DNA of 64,000 nt from Udeniomyces pyricola (taxonomy: Eukaryota > Basidiomycota > Tremellomycetes > Cystofilobasidiales > Mrakiaceae): contig BCIK01000011.1 of NCBI GenBank assembly GCA_039545295.1, positions 124,001 to 188,000 of the forward strand, written 5' to 3'. Under the pieces are notes generated by a model. That model worked only from the letters and a program-made list of their open reading frames with translations. It made no database searches and was not told where the DNA came from. Positions within the stretch are counted from its first letter, which is position 1. Every line of letters begins with the position of its first letter. A program made the position numbers and the translations under genes. Positions 50,201 through 62,449 of this stretch are shown here, piece after piece.

Positions 50201-53089
50201 GAGAGTCTTATGCCGCTCTCTAAACTCGTTCCAATCGCTCAAATCAAGAGAGGCACCAAGGCCAAGGTAACGCCAGCTGGGAAACCCAAGGGTAAGAACG
50301 CTGCAACGATCCTTTCTCGCAAGGCATCGGCGCCGTCGTTGCGGGCCAAGAAGAAGGCTGCCGAGCCTGCACAACCACCCACTCTCGATCCCATCTCCCT
50401 CTCCACCTTGGTCAAGAGCAAAGGCAAGGGCAAGGGGCGGGCCAACAATCCTACTCTGCCAATCGCAAACTCTTTCAAGAAGACTCCGAATTGCCAATCA
50501 CTCCATCGCAAACCAGACGGTCCCGAGCCCCAAGACGCCCTAAGCGATGACGATCCCGACGAACAAGCTTTTTCGACTTACAGCCCAGACGATACTGTCT
50601 ACGAGTCTCTGGCACCACCACTAGACCCCTCGCCTCGAAAGAAAGTCACCTACTCAGCCAAGAAAGGGAGCAAAAAGGTACAGCCCACTCCCCCTTCAAC
50701 CGTAACGACCAACACCACTCGCCACCGTCGAAGCGCAACGACTGAGAGTGGAGGTAGCGAACGTCACCCTCTGCAACCCGAAGCTGGACCGTCATCTCGT
50801 CCCCACGCTCGCTCCAGGGTCACCCCAGGTAGAGCGGGGTCGAACTCCAAGAATCCCTTTCGAAGTCATCCCTCTGGGGAGACCGACCTCTCGGTATCTG
50901 ACGCTTCCAAGGCAACCTCACTCGCTCCGACAGATCGGGTATTCGCTCGCTGGAAGGACAACGGACTCTACTACCCCGGTACCATTGTCGCTTTACCCCC
51001 TCCGTCTCTCCCCACGAACGCCAGTGGCTCGTCCTCCCAACCATCGTTCACCGTCCAGTTCGACGACGGTACTGACGGAAGCGTCAAACTCGGGAACCTC
51101 CGTCGATTGACGTTGAGGACGGGCGACGTCGTCTACGCTGAGAAGCAACAGTACCACGTCATCGAAGACTATTCGGCACCCACCGAAGGTGGTCTTGCTC
51201 AACATCAACTCGTCAAACTCCGCGCTACCCACGAAGACGAAGATGAAGCAGATCAACTCGTCGTTGTCGAACAGTTGTTCATTGAGAAGAAGGACGTCAA
51301 ACAGTTTGAGGATCGGAAACTTGCTGTTGAGGATTTGCTCGTTCGGATCGCACCCACTGGCGGCACAGCTTCATTCGGCCGCAAGCGAAATTACTCTCGA
51401 GCTCCGTCGATGCATCCAGGGAGCGGCAACACTATACCCTTCACATCAGCCAACCGAGGTTCTACTCCTGCCGTCATCGCTACCCTTCCAATCACCACCA
51501 ACGGTGGTCTAGCCCACGTCCTTCGTCCTTCACCCGCCAAACTTCCAGTTCTCCCACCTTCGGCCATCCGTCGGCCCACGAAACGTACGGGCGCGTTCGC
51601 GGGCATGGCGTTCGTCTTGACGTCCGTAGAGGACCTCGAACGGATCTCGAAGACGATCCTCAGTAACGGCGGACATATCGCGGCTGATATCGACTCGTTT
51701 TATGCACTTGTCGGTGGGAACGGAGGGACAAAGGCGGGAGAAGGGGTTTGGGAGCAAGATGGGTTGATCTATCGGGAAGAGGGCGTCGTGATAGGAGGAG
51801 GAGGAGGAGGTGCAGGAGGTACAGGATTGGGTCATCATTACTTCCCTCATCCTCATCCACATCTTCAGCAGCCCCATCACCATTCGGTCTATGACGGCGA
51901 TGGGAGCGTAGGCACGATCAAGCAACTCTTTCTCCTTGCCGATTCGGCCGTGAGGAAACCCAAGTTCCTCAAGGCGTTGGCGTTGGGAATCCCTTGTTTG
52001 ACTTCCAAATTTGTGGATAACGCCGTGTTTGATGTGAGTTCTTATCTTCCTCTTCCTTCACCTTACCTCCTCTCAAAGAAGACGAGACGTCTCATACCGG
52101 CGACGTTTTCATGACCTTCCCAACTCATCGTGCTATCTATCCATCGCATTTCTTTCTGGTTTTTGGAATTTTTTTTCTCTTTCTTCTCTTTAGCAAAAAC
52201 CATGGCGAACGCACCTTCTATCGACGCCCTTCTCGGCTTACGCTCGAGCGACGCTCTCCCAATTCATCCATCCCGATTGGGGTCGAGACCCAAACGTCCT
52301 TCACTCACCCGTCGCCGCGCGCGAACGGATCCTCGAGGGTCGAAGACTGCTTTACGGTTGCAACATTTGTGTTTTGAGTGGAGATAAGGAGGAAAGAGTT
52401 CGTTTTTTGGATCGTTTTTTTTTTGAAGGGAGGGGAGGGGAGGAGGAGGATAGATTGGAGAGAAATTTAGGACTGATCATGGTATCTGTTTGATCCCCTT
52501 TTGAAACCTTTGTCTTGCTTCCTCGTCTATCTCCCTTCCAACCTCCCCCTTCCCCCCCCCCCCCCNCCCCAAAAAAAAAACCAGGAACTCATGACGTTCT
52601 GCCTGATCGCTCTCGGTTCCTCCTCCGTCACCGTCGTCTCCTCGCTTGATCGCGTCGACCTCGAAGAATTTCACTACCTCGTCTTGCGCGACAACGAGCC
52701 GGTTCCGGTCCAAGTCAGTAACGTCGCAGGAGGAGGGAGGGGACCGAGAGTCGTCGATGTAGAATGGTGTAAGCAGACGATCTTGGTGGGAGATAAGGTA
52801 AGTTTTTTTTTTCTCGTTTCTTTTCTTGTTGAGTTTTGACTATCCTATCGATCCCTTCGATTCCTCCCTAGTTCTTTTTTTTTTTCTTGATCTTTTATCC
52901 GACGCCATCTTCCCCGTTCTGACCTCTCACCTTTTGGATTTCCTTTTTCTTGTTCTTCTGAATTTGCGAGTTGAGCAGGTCAAGGAGGAAGCCTGGAAAC
53001 CTCTGGTCGAAGCGAGCGAAGGGCCGGTGGCTGGAGGATCGAATGTGGCTGGAGGCAAGGCGGGTGGGAGGAAGGGGAAAGGCAGATGA
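47216..53089 (+). CDS. DNA-damage checkpoint mediator with Tudor and BRCT domains (Rad9/Crb2/53BP1-like)
   Basis: Scaffold protein that binds methylated or phosphorylated histones at breaks and helps activate checkpoint kinases, by family. Four exons with correct phase: 47216-52033, 52194-52397, 52585-52797, 52979-53089, giving 1781 aa. The long N-terminal part is disordered and Ser/Pro-rich with many SQ/TQ sites (SPSQDTQ near the start, DETQ, EPTQ, SQQD), candidate ATM/ATR targets. A Tudor-like module at about 1240-1300 reads RVFARWKDNGLYYPGTIVAL and FTVQFDDGTDGSVKLGNLRR. A BRCT pair follows: FAGMAFVLTSVEDLERISKT, then PWRTHLLSTPFSAYARATLS with LLYGCNICVLSGDKE, and MTFCLIALGSSSVTVVSS to VVDVEWCKQTILVG. 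It ends in a basic tail. The start is uncertain: an in-frame ATG at 47357 (MNSSPSQ) is as good as 47216. Confidence 0.88.
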
Positions 53090-53386
53090 AGATGAAGATG
53101 TTGCTGAGGAAGCATGCATGTAGCTGACAGCTACTAATGGTCGTGGCCCGCTTGGGAGCATAAAGTGAAAAAGGAATCATTGATGAAGAAGGAGGAGAAA
53201 ACGAAAGGAAAAGAAAGTTGGGACAGAGAAAACGATCGTAACCAAAGATCAACCTACATTTACTTTCTTGATTTCCCTCCAGTAAACTCATAATGATCAG
53301 CGGCCTCATTTCTCAACGTCGACCTTCATCCCTCCAACCGCGTCTGTTGCTCCGATCCTCAAGTTTCGGTCCTTCGTTCGCCAATC
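53090..53386. other. Intergenic region before the TCD1-like gene
   Basis: About 300 bp, tandem arrangement: 3' UTR of the checkpoint mediator and promoter of the next gene. A short upstream ATG at 53293 opens a frame overlapping the next start; it looks like a uORF or chance. Confidence 0.5.
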
Positions 53387-56179
53387 ATGTCCTCTACGAC
53401 ATCATCTTCTTCCCTCGCAGCCTCTCCTCGGACGCTCATCGCTACGACCGCTCTCTGTTCTGCGGCTCTGACGACGGCTTCTCTCCTCGGCTACCAAGCC
53501 TTTCGCCGAACGACCCGACGCGAATCCCTCCGAGAAGACGTCAAGCGGTCCCTTGGTCCCGATGCATCGATCGAGCAAGACCTTAGTGGAGCAGCTGTGA
53601 ATGGAATGGGCGATAGGGATAGGGAAGCCAAGAAACTTGGGGAGGAATTGGAGAGGCAGGAGAAAGGTGGGAAAGGGAAGGGTAAGGAGGGAAAGAAGAC
53701 AGTGTATTCTGAGGAGCTTATCAGGGAACAGGTACGTTTTGTTCTGTTCTGTTCTGTTCTGTTTCGTCTTTTTCTCCTTTCTATCTGGGTGGTCAGGGAA
53801 GAGGTGTATCGAATGAGAGGGATGTCTTCTCTCTCACTAACGAAACACACCGAAATACATATATAAACCTCAACGATTCTCGAGTCTCAAAGACTCCGGG
53901 ATATTCCAAGGCATCATTGACGCGACCTTTCTCTTTCCGAACATCTTTCAGCTCGCTCGAAACTATGTTTTCCTCGGTGAAGAAGCCATGGTCAAAGTCC
54001 GAAACTCTTATGTCGTCGTTGTTGGGTGTGGAGGTGTGGGATCTTGGGCTGCGTTGATGTTGCTGCGATCGTACGTCATCCCTCTTCCTCACACACACAG
54101 ACACCCTTTCTTCGTCCTCTTCTACAGTTCCAGCTGCTCTCTAGTCAGAGTAGTATATCGACTGTATACGTACTGATCAAACTCTTGATTACATCTTGCT
54201 TTGTGTGCGCGATTTTAGAGGAGTCTCCCATCTCTTGCTGATAGACGTATGTCTCGACCCATCTTTCCTGGCTCCTCGATTGATTTGAACACAGACAACC
54301 TTGTACTCATTCTCTCTTTCTCGAACGATACCTATTCGTACCAGTTTGATCTCACAACGCTTTCATCTCTCAACCGACACGGTACATTTAACACTCTCCC
54401 TTTTGGCCTGACATGGCAACCTGATGCATCCGCCATCTTCTTGTCTATCACTCCGTGCACGAAACATGACTGAATAATCCCCCCCATCCATGTTGGTTTC
54501 TGTCTTTGTCTCACGTGGGATATCTATTCGCTGTAGCTTGTGCGACTTTGGCCGATGTTGGATCGCCCAAAGTCGTCGCGACCAAGAAGTACCTTGAGAA
54601 AGTCGCGCCTTGGGCCAAGTCAGTCTGCTCCCCCTCCCCTATTTCTACGCGTCCACTCAAAAGACTCGAATCGGGTCTTTTAGCATGAGCCATACTCTTG
54701 ACTGACGGTTGTCTCTTTGATCTCTTGGCCGGTGACATCACTTCCTCTTCATCAGGATTGACATCCAAGTCGCTCTCTGGCGTTCCTCACCCGAAGGGGA
54801 AGCCCTTCTCGCCGGAGCCGATTGGGTTCTCGATTGCATCGACAACATCACCACCAAATCCCAACTCCTCGCACACTGTCACAAGAACAACCTTCCCGTG
54901 TTTTCCTCTATGGGCGCCGGAGCCAAGGCCGACCCGACGCGCGTGCAGATTGCAGATATCAGTATGACGAGCGAGGATCCGTTGGCGAGGTCGATCAGGA
55001 GGAACTTGAGGTTGGAAGGGATCCATGCGGGTATTCCGTACGTGACTTTACGATTGCCTTTTTGCTTTTATTCCTTGCTTTCCATCGTTGAGAATGTAGA
55101 CTCGTAGGGCAGCAGCGACTGAAGTATGGTTCTTTTGTCCTTTTACCACCTATGCACATACAAAAAAAATAGCGTTGTGTACTCGACTGAAGTGCCAGCC
55201 GAGGTGAAGCTGCTTCCGCTGCCCGAAGAAGAATTCACCAAAGGCAACGTCAAGGACCTCAGCGCGTTTGATGATTTCCGAGTACGTTCCTTGATTGCCC
55301 TCTTTCTTTTTCTCTCTCTTTTTGTGCGCATGTTCTTGTTGGGGTTGTTTGTTGTTATTATTACGAATATATACACACAACCCTGGGTGAATTCTATATT
55401 CACTCTGAACCTGAACGATGGATGTCTCGCTGTCTCATCTATTTATCCTTCAGGTCCGAATCCTTCCTGTCCTTGGCCCGCTCCCGGCCATCTTTGGCCT
55501 CAACATGGCGACTTATGTCCTCCAGGCCATCGCGGGCAAACCCATCCTCGGCCCAATGGAGAACAAGAACCGAAAGCGGATCTACCAGAAGCTCAACGGG
55601 GATCTCATCGAGAGAGAGGGCAAGATGTTGGGTACGACCGAGGGATTGTGAGTTGCGAATGGAATCTTGCCGTCATTTTTTTGTTTTGGTTGCTTTTTCT
55701 TTTGCTGCGGAGATGCTTTGGATTTGTCAAGTCGAAGGGTGACTAAACATTAAAGAGAGCTTAACACACTTCTTTTGTGTCTATCTATCCTGTTTCGCCT
55801 TTCCAGCCGTATCCCGATGGATCAGAACGAGATTGCTCTCCTCTACGAAGAACTCCACCACAACGGTCGTTCCATCATCCCCTCTACCTCCCCTGCCAAC
55901 CCAACTGGTTCTTTCCATCCTATTGTCTCGCATCCACTCGCCCTTCGACCGGCCCTCGTTCGATGGGACATGGATTCCCCGTTGTCGGTCGAAAACTGTG
56001 TCCTGATGGAGAACAAGGACGTCTTGAAACATTTGAAGGAGTGTGGTCTTCAGGAGAGGAAAGATGGGAGTGTTAGGAAGTCATCGGCGGAAGTGTGGGG
56101 AGCTGAGGTTGATGAAGGCGCGAGGGCATTGGGAAGGGAGGCGAGGAGGATCTTGAGTTGGCGGGAGAGGAGTGGATAA
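53387..56179 (+). CDS. TCD1: tRNA threonylcarbamoyladenosine dehydratase (TCD1/TcdA type)
   Basis: E1-like enzyme that uses ATP to cyclise t6A at position 37 of tRNAs to ct6A; yeast TCD1/TCD2 are at the mitochondrial outer membrane. Nine exons with correct phase: 53387-53731, 53952-54070, 54219-54246 (28 nt), 54345-54381 (37 nt), 54537-54618, 54756-55037, 55173-55281, 55454-55647, 55807-56179, giving 522 aa. An N-terminal hydrophobic segment (LIATTALCSAALTTASLLGY) fits a membrane anchor. The nucleotide-binding fold reads ARNYVFLGEEAMVKVRNSYV, then VVGCGGVGSWAALMLLRSG, LLIDFDLTTLSSLNRHA, DWVLDCIDNITTKSQLLAHC and VFSSMGAGAKADPTRVQIAD, all typical TcdA motifs. The C-terminal third (VLGPLPAIFGLNMATYVLQA, then PALVRWDMDSPLSVENCVLM) matches the fungal extension. 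It lacks the catalytic Cys domain of ubiquitin E1s. Confidence 0.93.
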
Positions 56180-56920
56180 AGAATTGTCATGAGTTGATGG
56201 GTAGGTCTCGTCGATCAATGAAGACTACTGCAAACTGCTGGAAAAGAGATGGATATAACTTGTTCTGCTTCTTTTCGTATTCATCTCATTATCTTGATTA
56301 CTTTTTTTTTTGCTCAATGACGCACGCAAAATTGAACAAGTTGAGGACTGAGATACTCCTCTATGTTTTTATATATATATGTACTCTTCGGCTTTCTTGG
56401 GGTTGGGTTTTGAGTTATGTACAGAGCTGCTTGGGGTCTCGGAGTATAGTACGTTGCGGTCCAATCTTCGTGTTTGGTTATGATTAGCATGTTTCAGTTT
56501 GTATTTTATTCAGCCGAGGATGTGAGCATGTGTAACCACATAAATTACGATAGTAGTCCAACAAATGAGTTTGGATAGGTAGTATCGGGTAGTATGGCAA
56601 ACTTCGGATCTTCGGATGACACGCCACGCGACGTGACGTGACGATAGATTTGAAAATGAAATTGATGCATTGATATTTGATGCCCGCGGACGTTAGATGA
56701 CGGAATTCATAAAAAGTTGTGAAGCTCGACTTTCCTCGACCAATCTCGACTTGTCTCGACGCGCTAATCTCACAGGGCGCGGACATCAACGATACAATTG
56801 ATCCAACCCAGCACCAAAGTACCACGTACCAAAGCCAGTCAAACGTTGCCAGTTGCTCATCGCTCAATCCCCCACCCTTGTCAACCCCGACCACACCTCT
56901 ACCAGCATTCTCTGTCCAGG
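56180..56920. other. Intergenic region between TCD1-like and LOA1-like genes
   Basis: About 740 bp in tandem orientation. It holds the TCD1 3' UTR (a TATATATATATG stretch near 56372) and the promoter of the next gene, with a repeated CTCGAC series at 56727-56762. No gene found. Confidence 0.5.
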
Positions 56921-59027
56921 ATGGAAAAGTATTCCAAGTGGCGCGTTCGTATCTCTTCACCCATCCCACCATCACCATTGAGGAGTCCATCTGCCGCGTA
57001 GGGGGGAATGCTGACGCGTCATCATCCGACTTGATCTCTCCTTGGAATGGCTTCATGATGACTCTCGCAGGACCCCGCGACGGGCATTCAGGTTGGTCTC
57101 GATCTTGCTCAAACCATCCACACTCACAAACAAGCTTCCTCAGCAGTCTTGATGGGGGCAACCAGTTGGCTGACCATCTCTCATCCTTGTGGAAAACTCC
57201 TCCTTTGTACAGCCGTTTCTTACGCCTATCCCACCGCTCTCGGACCAGACGTTCGTTCGGAAGCTCACCGTCGGGTTGAGGTACCTTCTTGCTGTCCTTC
57301 GCGTGCGTTCTCGACTTGTTCTAACTCCGACCTCTTAACTGGCCGAGCACTGATGGGTAAGAAAAAAATGTCAATGAGATCCTGAGGTGCTGATCTGTCG
57401 GTGCTTAATTATGGTGGTTGGCTTCACAGGCGGCTCCAATCGTTCTCATAGGGCTCATCTACTTGCTACATGTCGAAGCCATTGGGGGTCTGCTTGTTCG
57501 TCCTCATCTCTCCATATCCACTAGACTTTGCATCTTGGAAGCTGATGACGCAGGGACCCCCCCCCCCTCACCCCGACACCCTTCAACTTCCTAAACGTGC
57601 GTTCATCTCGTCCAACAGAACCTCGCGTTGCCTCTGCGATCTGCCTCACGGCCGATGCAGAGTGTCTTTACTCGACTCTACGCCAGGTTGATTCTGTACT
57701 TCCTCGGAGCTCTGACATTCGACATCAAATACTCAAGCTCCACATCCCGAGGGTATGTTTCTGAATCTCATCCCATCCCATCCCATATCCTCCGTGCCTG
57801 CCTTGGAAGCGCAGAAGGCCTCGTTCTGTGCCGCTTCCGTCTTGTATGCGTCTTGCTCATGAGGGTGTATGGTCTTCTTGGGTTGGTCGGGTGTCTTGTG
57901 TGGGCTGGACGTGGCTGGTTTGATAGGAAATCGGACATGCACAAGACGTGGCGACCCAAGGCGGGAGATGTCATCGTTTCCAATTGGGTCTCGTGGATCG
58001 AGATCTTGTGGTTCGCTTATCGGTACGATTTTTTTTCTCCTCATATATATATATATCTTTGGGGTGCTTGAGGCGACCTAGTAAGATAGTCTGCTAACGT
58101 GTCTGACATTGGGGGTTTTTTATCTTTATTTTGAATATACATTTACCCAATTTACATGATGGTTTGGATGATTCCCCAGGTTCGACCCGATCTTCATCCT
58201 CCCATTCACTCCCTCTCACACTTCCTCTCCCACGACACCTTCCTCCCTCGAATCTCCTTCGGTCATCTCCCTCTCCCTTCCATCCCTCCTGGCCTTCACC
58301 GGTCGAACCCCAACGTCCCTCTCTCCCCTCGTATCGCACTCCATTCAAGACCTTCGCGCCCGGGCAGAGGTAGAGAACCGGCCGTTGTGCTTGCTCGCAG
58401 AGGGAACGACGAGTAATGGCCGGGGTTTGTTGAGGTTCGTTGATGTGTGGGGGAAGAAACAGGTGAAGGAGAGGTTTGGGATTTGGTTGGTTTGCGTCAA
58501 GTGAGTAGTAGTGGATATCCAATACATCATGTATACGTAGAGAGAAAGAGAGAGAGAGAGAGGGTAGAGAAAGGACCCCCCTGATTCGCATCAAAACATC
58601 CTTTCTTGTTGGATTTTGACATTGCTGTTTTCTTCTTTTTCTTTTTCTTGATTCTTCTTTGATTTCGGTTGGTTTTTTTTTGTGGTGGTGTGTAAAAAGG
58701 TACCCTACTCCGACGCCTTCCAAACCGACTTCGACCCACTCCATCCCAACCTCTGTTCCACTCCTTCGTTCTCTCCTCTCGACCCTCTCCTCCTTCCCAC
58801 CTTCTTTCCCTCTAACCCTTCACCTTCTCTCCCCGATCGACGCGCCCCAGTCAGACGTCATCACCACTCCCACCGCGGGGGGTCTCGCGAAGTTGTGCGA
58901 GGACGGCGTCGCCAAGGCGGGAAGGATGAAGAAGGTCACGTTCGGGTGGGAGGATAAAGAGGCGTTTTTGGACGCATTCTGGGGGAGACATGGTGGGGAG
59001 TCGAAGGGGAAGAGCAAGAGGAATTGA
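56921..59027 (+). CDS. LOA1: Lysophosphatidic acid acyltransferase, LOA1/VPS66 type
   Basis: Membrane acyltransferase of glycerophospholipid and lipid-droplet metabolism, by family. Eight exons with correct phase: 56921-56944 (24 nt), 57071-57091 (21 nt), 57213-57302, 57430-57495, 57619-57752, 57927-58022, 58180-58500, 58700-59027, giving 359 aa. The start MEKYSKWRDPATGIQPFLTP is the typical LOA1 opening and only appears when the two tiny exons are joined. Hydrophobic segments follow (APIVLIGLIYLLHV, RLILYFLGALTFDI). Acyltransferase features: GDVIVSNWVSWIEILWFAYR (where PlsC proteins have NHxxxxD, here Asn-Trp, degenerate), FDPIFILPF, and LLAEGTTSNGRGLLRF, the conserved EGTTSNG motif. The C-terminal WEDKEAFLDAFWGRHGG also fits. 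The identification is by motif pattern; enzymatic specificity is inferred. Confidence 0.85.
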
Positions 59028-59733
59028 GAGAGAGAGAAAAAAAGAAGAAAAAGAAAGAAAAAGACAAGTTTGGAGGAATGAACGAGGAAAGCTATAAAAA
59101 AAAATTACATCTTACTACTACCCCACTAGAGTCTTTCCTTTTTCTTTTCTTTTTCGAACACTATATACATTGGAGTTTTGGACCAAGATGCATGGAATGA
59201 AACAAGATTGCCATGGTTTGCAAAATCCCTTTTTTCTTCTTCTTCTTCTTCTTTTTACCCATCTTTTTTGCAGGACGTCTCATCGAGGCGTTTTTCGAAG
59301 GAGATTTCACTTCTCTGTCTTTTGTCTTTTTTTTTTCGTTCCGATTGAGGGCCAGGCAAAACAGCCCCGAACGAGAAGCAGAAGAAGCACAAGAAGAAGA
59401 AATTGAAAAGACATTCTATGCATGATCGATATCAAGATCGAAGCAAAGCCTTAAAAAAACGTCGGAAAATGACTGGAAGCGGCTGCGGGATGATTGAAGA
59501 TTGAGATGATGCAGAAGAGATAGAGGAGAGAGAAAGAGAGAGAGATGGATGAAGATGATCTTGATCATGGATGACGAATTCATGCGAGATGGAGCAGCTG
59601 GGTGGCGGGGTATCAAAACAAAACCATTCTGAGAGGTAATGAAGGACAAAGTCGATACTGGGTTGATAAAGCGAGAAGAAAAAAAAAAAAAGAAGGAAAA
59701 ATCGCCTGTGTGTTGTTCGTCGCTCTTTGTTGT
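59028..59733. other. Convergent intergenic region after LOA1
   Basis: About 700 bp between two stops, with A-rich and T-rich homopolymers and GA repeats. Short ORFs here are low-complexity. No gene recognised. Confidence 0.55.
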
Positions 59734-61158
59734 TTAGATGGGGACGAACGTGAAGGTGAGGGGGACGACAGGAGAAGGGTACTTTTGAGCGAATTGAGTC
59801 GAGTCACCTCCAAAGTAGATGGCGGTACTTTGAGCAAAGGCCATGAGGGTCGGAATGGAGCCATCGGCGTTGGTGTAAGTCGCAGTGATGGTTCCCGAGG
59901 TGACGTCGTAGGAGAACTGAGCGAGTGAAAATAGAGAGAGAGAGAGATGGAGAGAGTTAGGTAGAGTATTGGAATGGATACATGGAAGGAGGAAGGTAGC
60001 TTGCGGATATCAGAGCAGGCAAGGGGGGAAAAGAGTCGAGATATAGGTTTTGCTTGTGGGTTTGGATGGACGTACGACGGAAGATTCAGAAGTCCTCGAG
60101 AGCGCCGTGACGGCCGTGTACGAGTTTCCAGATGAGACAGGGGTCGAAGAATCACCGGCGGTACCAAGGTAGAGGTAGCTACAGAAGCATCACCAAAGTC
60201 GTTTTAGAAGAGGGATGGGTGAGTTGGGGGGGTTGTTTTGATGCGAACGTCTACAAGGAGATGGAAGTCAAGAGCATGATGGAGAAGATGCGTACTTGAA
60301 GGAACCAGGACCGACGTTGGACGAGGTGGAATCTCGACCTTGGATAAGGGCAAGGAGAGGGTACGTGGGAATATCCGAGTTCTGAAGGATGAAAAAAAAA
60401 AAAAAAGCANANANAANAATTAATGACGATCAATCAAAATCAGTTCCAACGAGACTCTCAAAGATCCCCGGTCAAGAGCTAAGCACGAGCGAGAAAAAAA
60501 GTTATAGAAGAGAATAGATAAGAAGAAAAAAGAAGAAAAAAAATGCTCACCTCGACATGGAGATCCAACTGCGTCGCACTCGTCGCACCAAGCGGCAAAC
60601 CGAAGCTGACGATCAACGCATCGGTCAAGTCGGATTGGTACCTGAGCTGGGCCTGACTAAAGGAGTTTTTGGAGACGTAGCCGAGGGCTTGACCGGTGGC
60701 GGAGTTGGTGACCTTGAGGGATCCGCGAAGGGGGATTTTGGGAAGCAAGGAAGGGGCGGATTGTTGTCGACGCGTAGGAGCTGACCCAGAGTGATAGACA
60801 GAAGGAGAGAAAGAGATCGATTGGAGGGCCGGAAGTCAGGCAATTGTAGATGATGTTATCAGATGAGAGAAAAAGATGGGGGTGGAAATGACTTACATCC
60901 TCGTTTCTTGGGAGCTCGAGGTCCCAAACCTCGTTGGAACCGCTCCGAGTTCGTCATCTCCTCCTCGCTCTTGGACCTCGCCTTGATCGTGAGCGGAACT
61001 CCTGGAAGGTCAATAGAGAGGGCTGAGTCGAGATGGGTAAAGTCGAGGTCGTAGCAGAGTTCGACAGAGGAAGAGCATTTGATGGCGGTTTGAGCGAGGG
61101 CGGTTTGGGCGACCGTCGCAAGGAAGGCGGTGAGGAAGGTAGCGGTGGTGAACTTCAT
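59734..61158 (-). CDS. Predicted secreted protein of unknown function
   Basis: Five exons with correct phase: 61158-60897, 60780-60551, 60381-60296, 60178-60076, 59916-59734, giving 287 aa. A clear signal peptide (MKFTTATFLTAFLATVAQTALAQ) is followed by KCSSSVELCYDLDFTHLD with two Cys and a dibasic RAPKKRGS site near residue 88 that could be cut by a Kex2-type protease. The mature part reads LKVTNSATGQALGYVSKNSF, SDLTDALIVSFGLPLGATSA, YLYLGTAGDSS and FSYDVTSGTITATYTNADGS, a beta-rich, Ser/Thr/Gly-rich style common in fungal cell-surface proteins. I do not recognise the family. A TATA-like box lies about 140 bp upstream of the ATG, which fits a regulated gene. Ns at 60410-60417 fall in an intron. 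Confidence 0.8.
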
Positions 61159-62449
61159 AATGGAAGAGTAAGGAAGAGGAAGAGCTGAAGAGAGGTGGTT
61201 AAGATGAAGGAGAGGGGGTTGTCTTGAAGTAGAGTGGAGTGTGAGTAGAAGAGAGAGCTGATGAAGGATAAGAGGCAACTCTGCGTATCGTCCCAGATTT
61301 TATAGGCGCACACCATGGGACACCCGAAAAAAAGAGAGAAGCATGGAATAAATAAAAAATGGCGAGTCTCGACCATGTCGAAGGAGGTGTAGAGGGGGCT
61401 TGGTCCAAGCCGCCACCGCTCGGAAGTCGCTCGCTTCGTGCCACGGACGATTTAGTTTAGGGGTTTCAATCGAGACCGCGCGCGCAGCCTCCCATCAGGG
61501 GTTCGTCTGCCATGCGACGACGATCTCTCTGACCTCCACCCGACTGAGAGCCCCTGAGTGATGGTTAGTAATTAACCGCCGCTGAGGGTGACCGGTGAAG
61601 GCTGAAAGTCCGACGAGAGGCAGGTCCTAGGGGTCAAACGAATTGCCACGAGGTGGATCGTCAGCTCGGATGAAAGATGAATCAGTACCGAAATCGAAGA
61701 GATTCGATCCAGTATCAAGCCATATTGAATCTTCAGAAAGATCGCAGATCACGCATGACTGGACTTGATACTGAAATGTGATTGATGCCTATGGATCACA
61801 ATGCACGAGGCGGGCCTTGAGTTTATCCAGGCAGATCTTCGCCTTGGGATTCGACACGCGCGCTGGGAATTAGATACATGGCTTGTTCTTGTTCTTCATT
61901 CTTGTTCTCGGTCTCGAAAAAAAGTTGGCTTGGAGATCGGATGTGTCGGAGAGTGCTGTGAGAGAAGACCAACCAGATCAGGGAAAGGAAAGAAGAAGAA
62001 AAAAGAAGACGCATGCATTGAGAAGAGGGGGTATCGATATGCAGCAGAAGGAGATGACAAGAAAAAAAAAAAAGCTGGATGGGACGGATCTTGTGGACGA
62101 ATAGAATAGAGAACAAAGCACAAGAGCCAAGAATTAGAAGTAAAGAGGAAAACAAGGGAAAGCATCGCTAGGATGGTTGAGACGAGCTTCAAGGTGGTAA
62201 GAGACGAAAGGGGGTCGTTATCGTGAACAAAGACAAGGGAAGAGAATGAGAGGAGGAAGGAGGGAAGGTGAAAACCAGAGCTGAATTCCTCAGCCGAGAT
62301 AGGAGAAACGGAAAAAGCAAGAAAAGTTTGAGGATACAGCTGTTATGAACAAGATGCAAAAGCAATGGGAGGAAGAGAGTGAAATGAGACATCAAAGTCA
62401 AGAGGAACAGCAAGGGAAAAAGAGGCACAAAAACGTCGAGGTTGAGGAG
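61159..62449. other. Intergenic region, 1.3 kb
   Basis: Between the start of the secreted-protein gene and the stop of the next leftward gene. The first 200 bp contain the promoter above; 62000-62440 is A/G-rich and likely the 3' UTR of the right-edge gene. The middle part (61440-61800) is of balanced composition without a recognisable gene or tRNA. Confidence 0.5.
61297..61304 (-). promoter_or_regulatory. TATA-like box of the secreted-protein gene
   Basis: The minus strand reads CCTATAAAATC here, a good TATAAA match about 140 bp upstream of the ATG at 61158. Few other genes in the window show such a box. Confidence 0.5.

Noticed and set aside
61440..61800. Possible tRNA in the balanced-composition part of a gap (GGGTTTCAATC-like stretch near 61460)
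   Set aside because: No complementary acceptor stem or anticodon arm could be drawn around it.
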